Notes under the pieces: model-generated | What the model saw: only the letters and a program-made list of their open reading frames with translations | Told to the model about the DNA's origin: nothing | Database searches by the model: none | DNA from: Aurelia coerulea | Lineage: Eukaryota > Cnidaria > Scyphozoa > Semaeostomeae > Ulmaridae | Direction of reading: 5' to 3' | DNA length: 64,000 nt | NCBI GenBank assembly: GCA_039566865.1 | Contig: CM076944.1 | Span: 13,228,501 to 13,292,500 of the forward strand | Program-made: the position numbers and the translations under genes | Shown: piece by piece, positions 53,901 through 58,821 of the stretch | Layout: every line of letters starts with the position of its first letter | How positions within the stretch are numbered: position 1 is the stretch's first letter

Positions 53901-56900
53901 TGCATGGATGAATGGATGAATGAATGATTGAATGAATGAATAAATGAATGAACGAATGAATAAATGAGTTGATGAGTGAATGAATGAAGGACTGAAAGAA
54001 GAAGAAATGAAAGCAAAAAGATCAAATTTCACTTGATTATGTTACTTGGAAACTAAGAAGAAGCGCATAACTTCCTATAATGTCATCAGTATGCGGCAGA
54101 ACAGAATCCTCACTTTCCTTTTAGTTCATATGAAGAAACAATTATTTCATGTCAAATTTCCTCTTTCGATGCTATTGGGAAATCCCAAGATATTTTATAG
54201 CAAAAGAATGAAGCAGAAACTTGAGCGTATTGTAGGCGCATGAGGGATACTGGGCACGATGACGTAGCGCACTGTTCAAAACTTGACCATCTGATTTGCA
54301 ACAGCCGTTCGACCTTTTTTCCCAGCTTCATTCACGGTTGATTCATTTCTCTAATTTTCGAAACGATCCATAGCTGAGCCAACGGTTTCTGTGTATAAAT
54401 TTATAACAAATTTATCTCATAACTTTTTCACGCAGCTTGCATACCAAGAAAATAACATCATAGGTGGTGAAGAACGAGAAATAAACATCTATGACCTTAA
54501 TCAATATGTTGGTGATTTCCTTCCCCGATTCGCCCCCTGCTCAAGCTTTACCGCACGAACCCGCACAATCCCCCCAAATAGCAAAACGCCCATGCTGGTT
54601 TTAACAACTTATTGGAACCGTTCTGAGGCCTGGATACATTTTAATGTTGCCTCAAGAAATTTTGTACGTATTTGAATCGAAAGGTATCTGTTCGTGGACA
54701 TAAAGGAGTATCTTGCAGTAGTTCTTGATTTGAAAGGCTTTATAGACCGTGAGGTCGCAATATTGCATTTATACTGTCGAGAAGCTCACGTCTGTGTTTG
54801 TATATCATGAGCCGCATATGGCAGAGTAGCAAAAAGTTCTCTGTATCCTCAATACCATCATTTATGAGGCACAAAGGATTGAACATATCCCTATAGTTAT
54901 GTTTGAATTTGCGAAAACACGTAGCTGTGTTTAGATAGATAGGCCTATCGTTTTGGGTCGTGAATGCCGCAGACTGGTTTAGAGGGTGGACAGATGAGAC
55001 CAAATAGTTGTTTATTGAAAAAATTCACTAAGCGGAATTGTTGAATCTGAGGGTCAAGTTTTTCCTATCTCGACAAATAGTTTGGGTAGAAACTTGATTT
55101 GAATATCTCTGCTCTCGTATGTATTTGCCCTATTGCCGCTCGCCTGCGAAGATTATAGTTTCATTCATGTCGTTGAAGAACAGGACTTCTTGTGTAATTT
55201 GCCCGGGGGGGGGGGTACTTAGTATATTTGTCCGACGGGGATGTGCCGTTTTTAAGGGTATCATTTTCACCAATTTTTTCTAGCACAGGGTATCAAAAAG
55301 ACGCAATTTTTCTACAGCAGGTTGTCAAAACATGTCAAAGGGGAATATTCTGCTAGATCGGGTCGTTTTTTTCGGTCAAATTTCATGTTTTTGAGTATAC
55401 TTTTCACCAATTTTTTCTAGAACAGGCTATCATTTTGAGCGAAAAATTCTGGAGCAGGGTAAAAAAAAAATTTGTGGGCACACCCCCGTACAAATTTAAG
55501 TCAAGTACTGGGGTAATTTGGCGTTAAATGGTTGATAATCTTAACTGGAACCCATTTTTTGCTCTGTCCTTCTTTTGACATTCAGCGACGAGATCTTCCC
55601 GCTGGGGTGCTTGCATTATTACACCCATTTTGAGAAAATAATCCTTCAGCAAGGCTTTTGCGCAGCTTTAATGAATGGTGATATGGCGACGTTATTAGAT
55701 ATACCGAAGATATACCGTACAAACCGAGTTAACTCTGCCACGAAACTGATTGAATTGATTTGAATTCATTCAATATTCCGTTCGAAATTCTAAAGTGAGA
55801 AGTCCCTCCTTTGTGATTTTCTTATAAGTAGTGGTAGTTATGTGTAGTTGTTGCACTTTTATGGGACTAAACTCTGCCTCAAATGTCAGAGAGTTGCGAT
55901 GACCAATTAGTACACATGCACAGTAGTGGTGTCAAAGAGTCTTCATCCCTCATTTCGAAGAAAATATAAAGCCAAACCATGACTCATATCGTTTTTCTTA
56001 CTCTTTTGGTCAAACATCATTGTAAATAGGATTATATCGTATGTTTAGTTATCATCAAATTTTATTTTTGCATGGCTCCCTGTAAAAAAGTATGTAAATA
56101 TTGAGTGGATTGCCATGGATAAAAAAGTTAAAATGAAAATGAAATGAAATGTAAAACTCTTTGTTTTATTCGCGGATATTTTCCGTGACATCTAATATGA
56201 AACAGACTTTGGTGTTCTGGATGCAATAGTATAATATACAATGCAATGGTATATACAATAGATGCGCGATTCTGCAGCAGTGATGATACCAGACGAAACC
56301 AAAGTATCGTAGTAACTACATGGTCTACCTAGTGACGTGACTAACGAAACGATCTGTCTTGAGTCACCATGACTCAAGAAATGTTCCTCTTTTTCGAAAA
56401 TAGTAACAGCAAAATGTTCACTCTATTGTCATTGAAATAGTTTCATCTAATGTGGGGGTCGTAGGAGGTTATGAAAGCCGTAAAACTGCCAAAATATTCC
56501 AGAAAAACAGAAAAACCGTCTCTGTATTCAGCTAAAACAATCGTGACATCTTTCCGCGTTTTGCATAAGTAACGTCGGTTCTATGTGGCAGACGACTACC
56601 TCGTTTTCCTCGTTGACATTTTTGTGACCCCATAAACTGAAGCTAATTCCAATGCGTTTGATCTGCTGGTAAAAGTGAAAATGATTGGAATTCTCCTCAA
56701 AATTGAATTTCAGTTTTTACGAATCAAATGCGGAAATTTGACAGTATATTCTAAACCATATCAAAATCAACATGCAAACTCATTTAGCTACGTAAATGGG
56801 GAATATTTGCTAAACTCTGGCATCTGAAATAAGTGGGGAAGGGGCTTAATAGTGAGGGGGCCTGTTTAAAATTTTGGCTGCAGAGGGGAGGGGCGTATCA

Positions 56901-58083
56901 GAGAGGGGGGCTTAACAGAGAGGGAGCAAAATAGAACCTTTACTGTAGTATTTTAGGGAAGAAATCTTCATAACGTTGAGAGAGAGAGTGGAATGGAACC
57001 ATACAACCGCTATTTATATGGCCAAAGCCCCTTACTTAAACCGGTCAAAACACAACTAAAAACCGTAAAGTATCAACCCCTACGACCCCCCTCCCCATAT
57101 ATAATCCTCGAAGAAAATTCAAAACTGACTGAAAAACTTGATCAAATATTTCAGCCATTAAAGTTCTTGTAAAAAGGCCGCTAATTAACAATCCAATCGA
57201 ATTCTACATAGCAAAGTGAACACCTTATTAGCTGCTAATCATTTTCAAAGGGATTTTTCAAGAGTCGCACCAGGCCATGCTTCTCGGAGGTACGTAGGAA
57301 TAAAGGGGTACGTACCCCCAAGAATTTTCAGATGCGCTATGGCCCTGCAGGGGGTTCACCACGTTTGTATGGAACTTGTTTGTACTTATCAATATCTGGT
57401 ACCAAGCATCCCTATAATAGGAGTCATACCATTTTAGTACCTGCTATTTTGAGGTACAAGTTAAATTTAAGCTACTTGAATTGGATGAAAGTCTTAATCA
57501 AAGGGAGAATAGTTACCTGTAAGGCGCCAACATAGGCCATGCCTTTATTCCCACCACCTTCAAAAACCAGGTTCCTGAGCGGGAATTCGAAATTATTGAA
57601 AATATCCACATCAACTTTATCCGCGTCATCAACTACTGTTGAAAATAACTGTGAGCCTGAAAATGATGCGATTGATCCAATAGTCCCTGCCAACATGACA
57701 GATTCGATTTCTCCTGGGAAAGCGTTGCACTTATTCACGAGGCTAGCAGAAAAGTCAGTCGGAGTTTTGGGAGATTTTGGGCTTCTCGGTCCTGACAATT
57801 TCCCATGCTTAATGCTCAAATTCTGCGGCTTTTCTCTTTGTTTCTTTCGATATTCTGATAAAACCAAGGCAGGTTCAGTCTTGCTTTTCTTCCTAAATCC
57901 CTGGTAAATATCATTCGTGTCATGTTGTTCATTTTGTTCCTCGAAAGCAACTTCAAAATCGGTGTTGACAGGACTTCTAATGACATTTTCTCGCCTGTCC
58001 GGAGATTGCGATACTTGATTCGTTGGACTGATGATAATCCTTACAGGTTTCGATTTACGTTTGAATTTATCCAAAAAGCGCAT
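8613..58083 (-). CDS. Patatin-like phospholipase with internal EF-hand pair, 13 coding exons, 726 aa
   Basis: Gene-level entry. The joined exons are 58083-57517, 48160-48013, 37635-37499, 30764-30629, 28413-28318, 27288-27158, 24508-24332, 23885-23814, 22380-22285, 21073-20954, 11626-11588, 10070-9975 and 8978-8613. They total 2181 nt including TGA. Seen: every exon has AG/GT borders and all phases agree. Residues 1-165 are S/K/P-rich and probably disordered. GGGNKG (176-181) is the oxyanion loop, GSSVG (Ser207) the nucleophile elbow and DGG (Asp348) the dyad Asp. EF-hands have loops at 470-481 and 514-525. RTIGIDT (579-585) and a basic/Ser-rich tail (606-726) follow. Known: patatin enzymes are Ser-Asp lipid acyl hydrolases acting on membrane phospholipids. 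Inferred: a cytosolic or peripheral membrane lipase modulated by Ca2+. No signal peptide or transmembrane segment is evident. The promoter and a canonical AATAAA near the stop were not found. Family assignment is firm; substrate and regulation are not. Confidence 0.93.
9975..10070 (-). CDS. Patatin gene exon 12 (C-terminal patatin block)
   Basis: Encodes residues 574-605: DRDAERTIGIDTDYIETQDY, then an acidic DLEPEDKEFLIE. The 'RTI.IDT...DYDL..EDK..L' pattern is a conserved C-terminal element of this patatin subfamily. The EF-hand pair is therefore inserted before the end of the lipase domain. The acceptor is TTTGTGTCTAG and the donor GTACGT. Confidence 0.93.
10395..10801. mobile_element. piggyBac-like MITE (TTAA target)
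   Basis: TTAA at 10391-10394 and 10802-10805 bracket inverted ends GGGCCTGTTGATATAGAG and CATATAAACAGACCC. The inner ATCCTACxTTCCAGGCT is also mirrored. A GTTTATATG-type motif recurs inside. No transposase. Confidence 0.85.
10988..11410 (-). repeat. Dispersed repeat, copy 2 (inverted partner at 1.4 kb)
   Basis: Reverse-complement copy of 1421-1912 with small indels. It lies between patatin exons 11 and 12. Confidence 0.75.
11588..11626 (-). CDS. Patatin gene exon 11, 39-nt micro-exon
   Basis: Encodes 13 residues (TALSINVKRNYVD). It has a strong pyrimidine-rich acceptor (TTTTTCATTTCTAG) and a GTTAGT donor, the same donor as exon 7. Both borders are phase 0, matching exon 10 (ends CAG) and exon 12 (begins GAT). 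It sits in a 10.9-kb gap between those exons. Skipping it would keep the frame, so alternative inclusion is possible. Confidence 0.75.
11843..11904. mobile_element. 62-bp hairpin element, 8-bp target duplication
   Basis: TAGCCTGCGTGCAGACTCAA...CTGCACGCAGGCTA hairpin. CGTAATAC flanks both sides (11835-11842 and 11905-11912). It lies 217 bp upstream (5') of micro-exon 11. Confidence 0.92.
13575..13990 (+). mobile_element. Decayed LINE C-terminal fragment, frameshifted
   Basis: Plus-strand pieces in different frames spell a LINE RT C-terminus: HKHALRILLHDYDASFEKLL, then SLLIEVYKSLNCQNPIFMWD, TYDLRLKDLLQTPN-like, and a RGSILWNSIPDVIKNK-like block near 13870-13925. Several frameshifts and stops show it is dead. 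The minus-strand open frames over it are shadows. Confidence 0.7.
14060..14101 (-). ncRNA. Decayed hammerhead-ribozyme-like motif
   Basis: On the minus strand, ATTCTC/GAGAAT can form stem I. CTGACAA replaces the required CUGANGA core (G8 changed to A). GAC/GTC can form stem II. GAAAC, then GC, GT and A fits a tiny stem III and a GUA cleavage site. The core change should abolish cleavage. Confidence 0.45.
14387..15005. repeat. Six-copy minisatellite, 102-103 bp unit
   Basis: Units begin ATATTTTCGCCTGTGGGGTC at 14387, 14489, 14592, 14695, 14798 and 14901 and are nearly identical. Because 103 is not a multiple of 3, the minus-strand frames rotate through the array. The repeated open frames there are not genes. 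Confidence 0.95.
15344..15390 (+). ncRNA. Hammerhead-ribozyme-like motif
   Basis: Stem I TGTAAA (15344-15349) pairs with TTTACA (15385-15390). The core CTGATGA is at 15352-15358. Stem II GATT/AATC has loop TTAT (15360-15371). GAAAC is at 15372-15376, then a two-pair stem III AC/GT with loop GTAT and a GTC cleavage site at 15381-15383. One extra A sits between the core and stem II. Minimal type I hammerheads of this shape occur in Penelope-like and related retroelements; activity here is unproven. Confidence 0.5.
15729..15993 (+). repeat. Promoter-like repeat B, copy 1
   Basis: Essentially identical to 19691-19955. It contains TATAAAAAG (15909-15917) and TCAGTC (15935-15940), with the A at +28 relative to the TATA start, a spacing fitting a TATA plus initiator core promoter. 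An ATG follows at 15945. It could be an LTR-like or gene-promoter duplicate. Confidence 0.7.
15909..15940 (+). promoter_or_regulatory. Putative TATA/initiator core promoter
   Basis: TATAAAAAG and TCAGTC are spaced 28 bp apart on the plus strand. Downstream is an ATG frame of 43 codons (MIKAARWFAPEERRLFFAEK...) ending at TAA about 16074, with a GTGAGA donor-like site after LFM. The protein is not recognised. The duplicate at 19871-19902 preserves the same motifs. Confidence 0.35.
18180..18600 (+). repeat. Two diverged tandem copies, about 220 bp
   Basis: AATGGGTACCAATGTT(T)AAT, ATCATATAAAAAT and TATTTCGGGACTTACAGAAT recur in order about 225 bp apart, with A-rich spacers. Non-coding. Confidence 0.7.
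19383..19692 (+). repeat. Repeat A, copy 1
   Basis: About 310 bp nearly identical to 20033-20342, starting GGAAAAAGTAAGGTTTTCAG and ending AAAGGAACCATTAA. It abuts repeat B copy 2, giving an A-B-A arrangement. The open frame it carries (KSSKFALKDVLSRF...) is shared by both copies, but function cannot be judged. Confidence 0.85.
19691..19955 (+). repeat. Promoter-like repeat B, copy 2
   Basis: Near-identical to 15729-15993, including TATAAAAAG at 19871 and TCAGTC. The sequence diverges after GCAGATTATTTT, replacing the downstream part of the 43-codon frame. Confidence 0.8.
20033..20342 (+). repeat. Repeat A, copy 2
   Basis: Second copy of the 310-bp unit of 19383-19692, differing by only a few bases. 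Confidence 0.85.
20385..20750. mobile_element. Foldback repeat with internal 104-bp tandem duplication
   Basis: AAGCGAAAGGTGAGGTGGTTTT at the left is mirrored by AAACCACCTTTCGCTTG at the right, and AAGTTGTGTCTGGCGGATTTT by AAAATCCGCCCGACAG. Between the arms a unit with AGAAGCCGAGCAGAAGGCAT occurs twice in tandem (about 20437-20641). It ends about 200 bp from exon 10. Confidence 0.75.
20954..21073 (-). CDS. Patatin gene exon 10 (second half of EF-hand 2)
   Basis: Encodes residues 521-560. ITFQELLSFLERKG completes a canonical EF-hand loop (D514, D516, D518, G519, I521, E525). A helical GYTRKEINNLSDFISTLQ stretch then leads to the micro-exon. The acceptor is TTATCCACAG and the donor GTACGT. Confidence 0.93.
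21316..21505 (-). pseudogene. RecQ-like helicase N-terminal remnant
   Basis: Minus strand from ATG at 21505: MADSELLQKTKTQIGFELPE, a stop, KALCLKVLKDE, a one-base shift, then KYEDVFVCLPTGVGKTYCFA and MSALLAEKE before a stop. LPTGVGKT is a Walker A motif with the spacing seen in RecQ-family helicases. It is broken by a stop and a frameshift, and ends at a CAGGCTA-type repeat terminus (about 21312). Probably a repeat-borne or retroposed fragment. Confidence 0.6.
22285..22380 (-). CDS. Patatin gene exon 9 (first half of EF-hand 2)
   Basis: Encodes residues 489-520. A Glu/Asp-rich start is followed by a helix and the loop start DTDGDGE. The intron falls inside the loop (GAG|GTAAAC), and exon 10 supplies ITFQE. 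The acceptor is CGTTTCCAG. Confidence 0.93.
22465..22608 (+). repeat. Two-copy tandem duplication, about 75 bp
   Basis: CAAGTGCCCTTTGATAAATG and GAAAACAAGCATGCAGAAG occur twice in direct order, close to exon 9. Confidence 0.8.
23814..23885 (-). CDS. Patatin gene exon 8 (EF-hand 1)
   Basis: Encodes residues 465-488. The loop QIDDDGVISEKE has Asp at positions 3 and 5, Gly at 6, Ile at 8 and Glu at 12, but Gln at position 1, so this hand may bind Ca2+ weakly. The acceptor is CCTCTTCAG and the donor GTAAGA. Confidence 0.9.
24332..24508 (-). CDS. Patatin gene exon 7 (basic linker)
   Basis: Encodes residues 406-464. It opens YSHTETELMKQILKARQG, the expected continuation of the TLGIIL strand. It then runs into a very basic segment (KLYRKRRKMRMRQQAAQ) and a helix ending AVAKLIK that enters EF-hand 1. 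The donor is GTTAGT. The basic cluster could bind anionic lipid or calmodulin-like partners; that is inference. Confidence 0.92.
24666..25135. mobile_element. Diverged relative of the 35-kb TTAA element
   Basis: Starts TTAACCCTATTCCACC followed by a G-run hairpin, and contains two CRE-like ATGACGTCAT sites and AAACTATATATCA, as does 35047-35920. The right end is not clear. Confidence 0.5.
25830..27005. mobile_element. Foldback element bounded by AACCTCGTCCCCAGGGC repeats
   Basis: The left block 25830-25925 (GCAACCTCGTCCCCAGGGCC ... GGGATCGGCTAGTCAC) is mirrored by 26887-27005. AACCTCGTCCCCAGGGC is a short repeat I associate with coral genomes. The interior (25930-26880) has no recognised gene; the two open frames there are unassigned. 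Confidence 0.6.
27158..27288 (-). CDS. Patatin gene exon 6
   Basis: Encodes residues 362-405: GWWLSMENEDSFFQKLQP, then a basic stretch ending FGKWNNKTLGIIL. The TLG(F/I) block is conserved after the catalytic Asp in bacterial and animal patatins. The acceptor is TTCTGTAG and the donor GTACGT, phase 0. Confidence 0.93.
27896..28229. mobile_element. 334-bp TAGCCT MITE with 9-bp target duplication
   Basis: Ends TAGCCTACGTGCAGTCTTTC and GAAAGACTGCACGCAGGCTA. ATGCTGCAG flanks both sides (27887-27895 and 28230-28238). It sits between exons 5 and 6. Confidence 0.92.
28318..28413 (-). CDS. Patatin gene exon 5 (catalytic Asp)
   Basis: Encodes residues 330-361. DVFVDGGLLCNYPIHAFD carries the DG[G/A] motif (Asp348) and the NYP segment typical of active patatins. 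The acceptor is TTCGTTAG and the donor GTAGGTG. A 334-bp MITE with a clean target duplication sits 88 bp away at 27896-28229. Confidence 0.95.
28832..29604. mobile_element. Palindromic MITE (CAGGGTGTCCCAAAAA ends)
   Basis: Ends CAGGGTGTCCCAAAAAACATG and CATGCTTTTTGGGACACCCTG. TA flanks the left (28830-28831) and TC the right. Inner arms around AACCAGAGGAT/ATCCTCTGGTT are mirrored. The open frames inside are incidental. Confidence 0.8.
30629..30764 (-). CDS. Patatin gene exon 4
   Basis: Encodes residues 285-329 plus one base. LLHQFGRELCIVVTNLSQ is followed by the conserved block PIRTAVRMSTAMPG, the typical patatin 'VRxSxxxP' segment leading to the Asp motif. The acceptor is CTTTTAG and the donor GTAGGG. 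Confidence 0.93.
31091..31688. mobile_element. 598-bp palindromic MITE, TA-flanked
   Basis: Inverted ends CCGGGTGTCCCAAAATGATA and its partner, TA at both sides. Both arms encode the same fortuitous frame (FYPIAERLNCIR) on opposite strands because the element is a long inverted repeat. Confidence 0.88.
32140..32690. repeat. Inverted-repeat pair, about 150-bp arms
   Basis: AAAAACTAGCATAGGTTCCAA...TAATTCTACCGTTGGA on the left is mirrored at 32540-32690. A lone CTCACCCGGTA end at 33071-33082 may belong to the same element, whose left end was not found. Confidence 0.6.
35047..35920. mobile_element. piggyBac-like 870-bp element (TTAA target)
   Basis: TTAA at both ends, inverted CCCTATCCAGACT, then G-run hairpins 'GGGGGGCAC(A/T)(A/T)(A/T)GTGCCCCCC'. 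The interior contains several CRE-like TGACGTCA or TGACGTCAGCA motifs. No transposase. Confidence 0.85.
36570..36860 (+). mobile_element. Truncated CCGGGTGAGCC element
   Basis: CCGGGTGAGCCAGAAAAAAG at 36570 and GGATTTGAC-type interior match the left arm of 3771-4969. The right end is missing. A second CCGAGTGAGTCAGAAAAA end at about 36837 may start another copy. Confidence 0.6.
37499..37635 (-). CDS. Patatin gene exon 3
   Basis: Encodes residues 239-284, completing the split Asp codon: DHRCGYCSLLPNLLQGFGW, then a helical KRLLKWFGEQLKER stretch. The acceptor is TTTTGTAG and the donor GTAAGT, phase 0. It corresponds to the lid and helix region after the nucleophile in patatin folds. Confidence 0.93.
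38475..39240 (-). mobile_element. LINE C-terminal fragment with 3' tail
   Basis: Minus frame 39214-38924 contains LTQLRVGLSKLNFHKFKHNF and PMCPINDGIEDTEHFLLLC, a C-terminal zinc-knuckle-like CxxC/H/C block typical of some LINE ORF2 proteins. The catalytic RT part is absent. The left side to 38475 is AT-rich and probably the 3' UTR. The fragment at 54740-55003 is the same family. Confidence 0.8.
39265..40332 (+). mobile_element. hAT transposon remnant
   Basis: 39380-39622 encodes ALKRVKTYLSSTTANYRLNH, then LMVKHVHNDRVDKFNLVSIV and NARKFNFGKLN. This resembles the C-terminal dimerisation end of hAT transposases found in ZMYM1/THAP-like proteins. The catalytic part is missing. The ends read GACAGGCCCGTAG (39265) and CTACGGGCCTGTC (about 40332), matching inverted repeats. 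I could not match an 8-bp target duplication, so the outer borders may be altered. Confidence 0.6.
41575..41703 (-). mobile_element. 3' untranslated tail of the LINE
   Basis: AT-rich sequence downstream of the RT stop on the minus strand. It ends near a (TTG)n/(CAA)n stretch at about 41572-41590 that probably marks the 3' terminus. No target duplication was identified. Confidence 0.5.
41704..43419 (-). CDS. Non-LTR retrotransposon (LINE) reverse transcriptase ORF, 5'-truncated
   Basis: An open frame of about 570 codons with no clear ATG, running from just after an in-frame TGA at 43420-43422 to a stop at 41704. Counting from the Leu codon at 43335, RT motifs are FMDLSKAFD (175-183), GVPQGSVLGP (233-242) and YADD (264-267), followed by LGVTLDNKLSFDKHI and a C-terminal GPQIWNDLP block with Cys-rich end CKCSACSS. 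This is the jockey/CR1-like RT plus C-terminal region, which copies element RNA at a nicked target. The upstream endonuclease is missing, so the copy is 5'-truncated as usual for LINEs. The RT frame is uninterrupted, suggesting recent insertion. It lies in intron 2 of the patatin gene, same strand. Confidence 0.93.
   Translation of the reverse strand, partial: NIVENTSGKKPCGVADTTDIDDDRDIVRLIVEKHKNHPSVIAIVQNPDCNVETFSFKEIEARDVAILLKSLDGRKSTGEDQIPPKLVSLAANELTIPLTNAINCSIRNFRFPENAKKAAVCPLDKGELNRTVERNYRPVSVLNTFSKIYEKALKQQLISHLDKTLSIFISAYRKAYSTQHVLINLVEEWRAKLDKDFVVGAIFMDLSKAFDCIPHDLIIAKLHAYGFDENALVLIYSYLKRRKQCVRINNSNSSLKYVVSGVPQGSVLGPILFNFFINDLFLNIKQATLHNYADDNTLSYFSKTMPELVRVLENESNVALTWLEQNEMIANPEKFHALLVRKDRKDTSGQNISFQGHEIKSEETVKLLGVTLDNKLSFDKHISNLCKKAATQLNVLKRLRSFIGFEQKKVLVQSFVYSNFNYCPLVWYFSSMKSLHKIEKLQDRALRFLYNDHKSSYDDLRQKSGRCTMQVSRQRTLCIEIYKTLNNLNPPFMKNFFKFRSSQYSTRNPYDLKHIRPNQVTFGSNSLESVGPQIWNDLPIKMKSAENLKSFKLLIKQWNGPKCKCSACSSF
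43639..43752. mobile_element. 114-bp hairpin element, 9-bp target duplication
   Basis: TAGCCTGCGCACAGACTTTA is mirrored exactly on the right. The arms include GGAGGAGGAAAGGAA. CTTAAAAGG is duplicated (43630-43638 and 43753-43761). Same terminal family as 2468 and 11843. Confidence 0.92.
44058..44290. mobile_element. G-run MITE
   Basis: GTAATTCCCCATGGGG(n) then GTAACTTCAGTTCTCCATGG at left, mirrored by CATGGAAACTTAAGTTAC, C-run, CGGGGTAATTCCAT at right. Interior low complexity. Same style as 2098 and 55200. Confidence 0.75.
44973..45957. mobile_element. 985-bp foldback element with mirrored ORF
   Basis: Arms 44973-45275 and about 45650-45957 are inverted copies (GACATATGC..., ATTCGTCGTACATAGCCGAT). 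Each arm carries the same frame starting at a good Kozak context (GCCATGG): MAETAKASFSRTNQTAKKRR, then QKKPVKIFLN. The right copy has ATGG changed to CATGGTCG-type context. The interior is non-coding. Confidence 0.8.
47617..47862 (+). other. Unassigned 81-codon open frame without ATG
   Basis: Open from after TGA at 47614 to TAA at 47860. The latter half, KYYRDPWIKVSEILQLLNEQ followed by AKKLTHSKREFTKLVHRQLN, is amphipathic and protein-like. I do not recognise it. It lies about 150 bp downstream (on the gene strand) of patatin exon 2, on the opposite strand. It may be a transposon fragment or chance. Confidence 0.2.
48013..48160 (-). CDS. Patatin gene exon 2 (nucleophile elbow)
   Basis: Encodes residues 190-238 plus one base of codon 239. 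It begins VLEEAGIMKK and contains RVAGSSVGAITASL. GSSVG is the GxSxG elbow with catalytic Ser207. The acceptor is ...TTTCTCTCAG and the donor GTAAGT. Intron 1 upstream is about 9.4 kb. Confidence 0.95.
52750..53377. mobile_element. Palindromic CCGGGTGAGCC MITE
   Basis: CCGGGTGAGCCAGGAAATAC at left is mirrored by a TTTTTCCTGGCTCAACCGG right end, with TA at 53378-53379. It matches the 3771 family, including the GATGGATTGGAA arm. Confidence 0.8.
53434..53700 (+). mobile_element. Truncated CCGTGTGTCCCA element
   Basis: CCGTGTGTCCCAGAAAAAGG and TTGGTTGAGTCCAGCGATGA match one arm of 4250-4819. The other arm is missing. Confidence 0.65.
53715..54285. mobile_element. Foldback MITE around an ATGA microsatellite
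   Basis: Arms 53715-53893 and 54110-54285 are inverted copies (GTGCGCTACGTCA, AAATATCTTGGGATTTCCCA). The interior 53903-53990 is an (AATG)n microsatellite. Confidence 0.8.
54740..55003 (-). mobile_element. LINE C-terminal fragment, same family as 38.9 kb
   Basis: Minus frame contains FRKFKHNYRDMFNPLCLIND, then GIEDTENFLLLCHM, aligning by eye with the 38924-39214 fragment (FHKFKHNFKDTVNPMCPIND). It is a short, 5'-truncated copy lacking RT motifs, in intron 1 of the patatin gene. Confidence 0.8.
55200..55515. mobile_element. G-run MITE, same family as 2098
   Basis: G-run then GTACTTAGTATATTTGTCCG, matching GTACTTCGCATATTTTGGGT at 2140, and GGGGATGTGCC. It ends ...GTCAAGTACTGGGG. The interior repeats 'CACCAATTTTTTCTAG(C/A)ACAGG'. 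Confidence 0.7.
57517..58083 (-). CDS. Patatin gene coding exon 1 (residues 1-189)
   Basis: The start ATG at 58083 has an in-frame TAG four codons upstream. The first 165 residues are charged and rich in Ser, Pro and Lys (MRFLDKFKRKSK start, SPKSPKTP stretch), so probably disordered. The exon ends with FEGGGNKGMAYVGALQ, the patatin glycine-rich oxyanion loop, followed by a GTAACT donor in phase 0. A 5' untranslated exon may lie further upstream; I could not identify one. Confidence 0.93.
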
Positions 58084-58821
58084 CTTGAAAATAGTCTAGT
58101 TTGTCGTCACTAAGTCAAGCAGCAGCGGATTGATATTTTATGAACCGATGATATCCACAGTAATTGTCCAGGAAATTATCTCTTCGTGGGTACACTGTCC
58201 AAACTCATCGGTGACTTGAAAGAATTCATGCAATTCACATTTTTTTAACTTGTACTTTAGCTAACAGCCAGCCATTTGGTAAAATAATGTCCGTGTGGAG
58301 TGCTCAAATTAGAGTGATCTAAAACACCGTCATATGTCCATGTATTTGCCTCAGCCGTGTTTCGCAAACATTACAGAATTCATTGGCAAACGGTGTTACA
58401 AATACATTGCTGTACACCACGATACGGGGGTTAGCCGAGATTGTGAGAATACTGTTTCGAAAGTGATACATTTTGTTACTATAGCAATCTGTACAAATCT
58501 CTTTCAATTTGTGGCTTCGATGGCATCTGTCTGGCAATTGTTATGCAATCATGTTATTGTTAGAGAAGAAGATAACTGTCACCTCATTTTATGAATAGCA
58601 TTATTTCATTTGATTGCTGAGATATTCTTGTTATTTATCAAGCAAGGAACAGAAGGATACACCATTATATACACCATCGCCCTTTGATGCGAAATATATC
58701 AACGGCGGCTTTTTTATTTATAGTTCAGTTGTTATTCACGGAAGCGTTTGTGATGAAGCACTTCCTCTCGAGTTCCTTTTTCATACGACACCCACGCAAA
58801 GGCCAGAGTTGGTCCTAATTC

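Larger units (their letters stand above)
48161..57516 (-). other. Patatin intron 1 (9.4 kb)
   Basis: Holds a CCGGGTG palindrome (52750), a partial element (53434), a foldback (53715-54285), a LINE fragment and a G-run element (55200). 48430-52740 and 55520-57500 are mostly unique-looking AT-rich sequence with no gene I can support. Confidence 0.7.
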
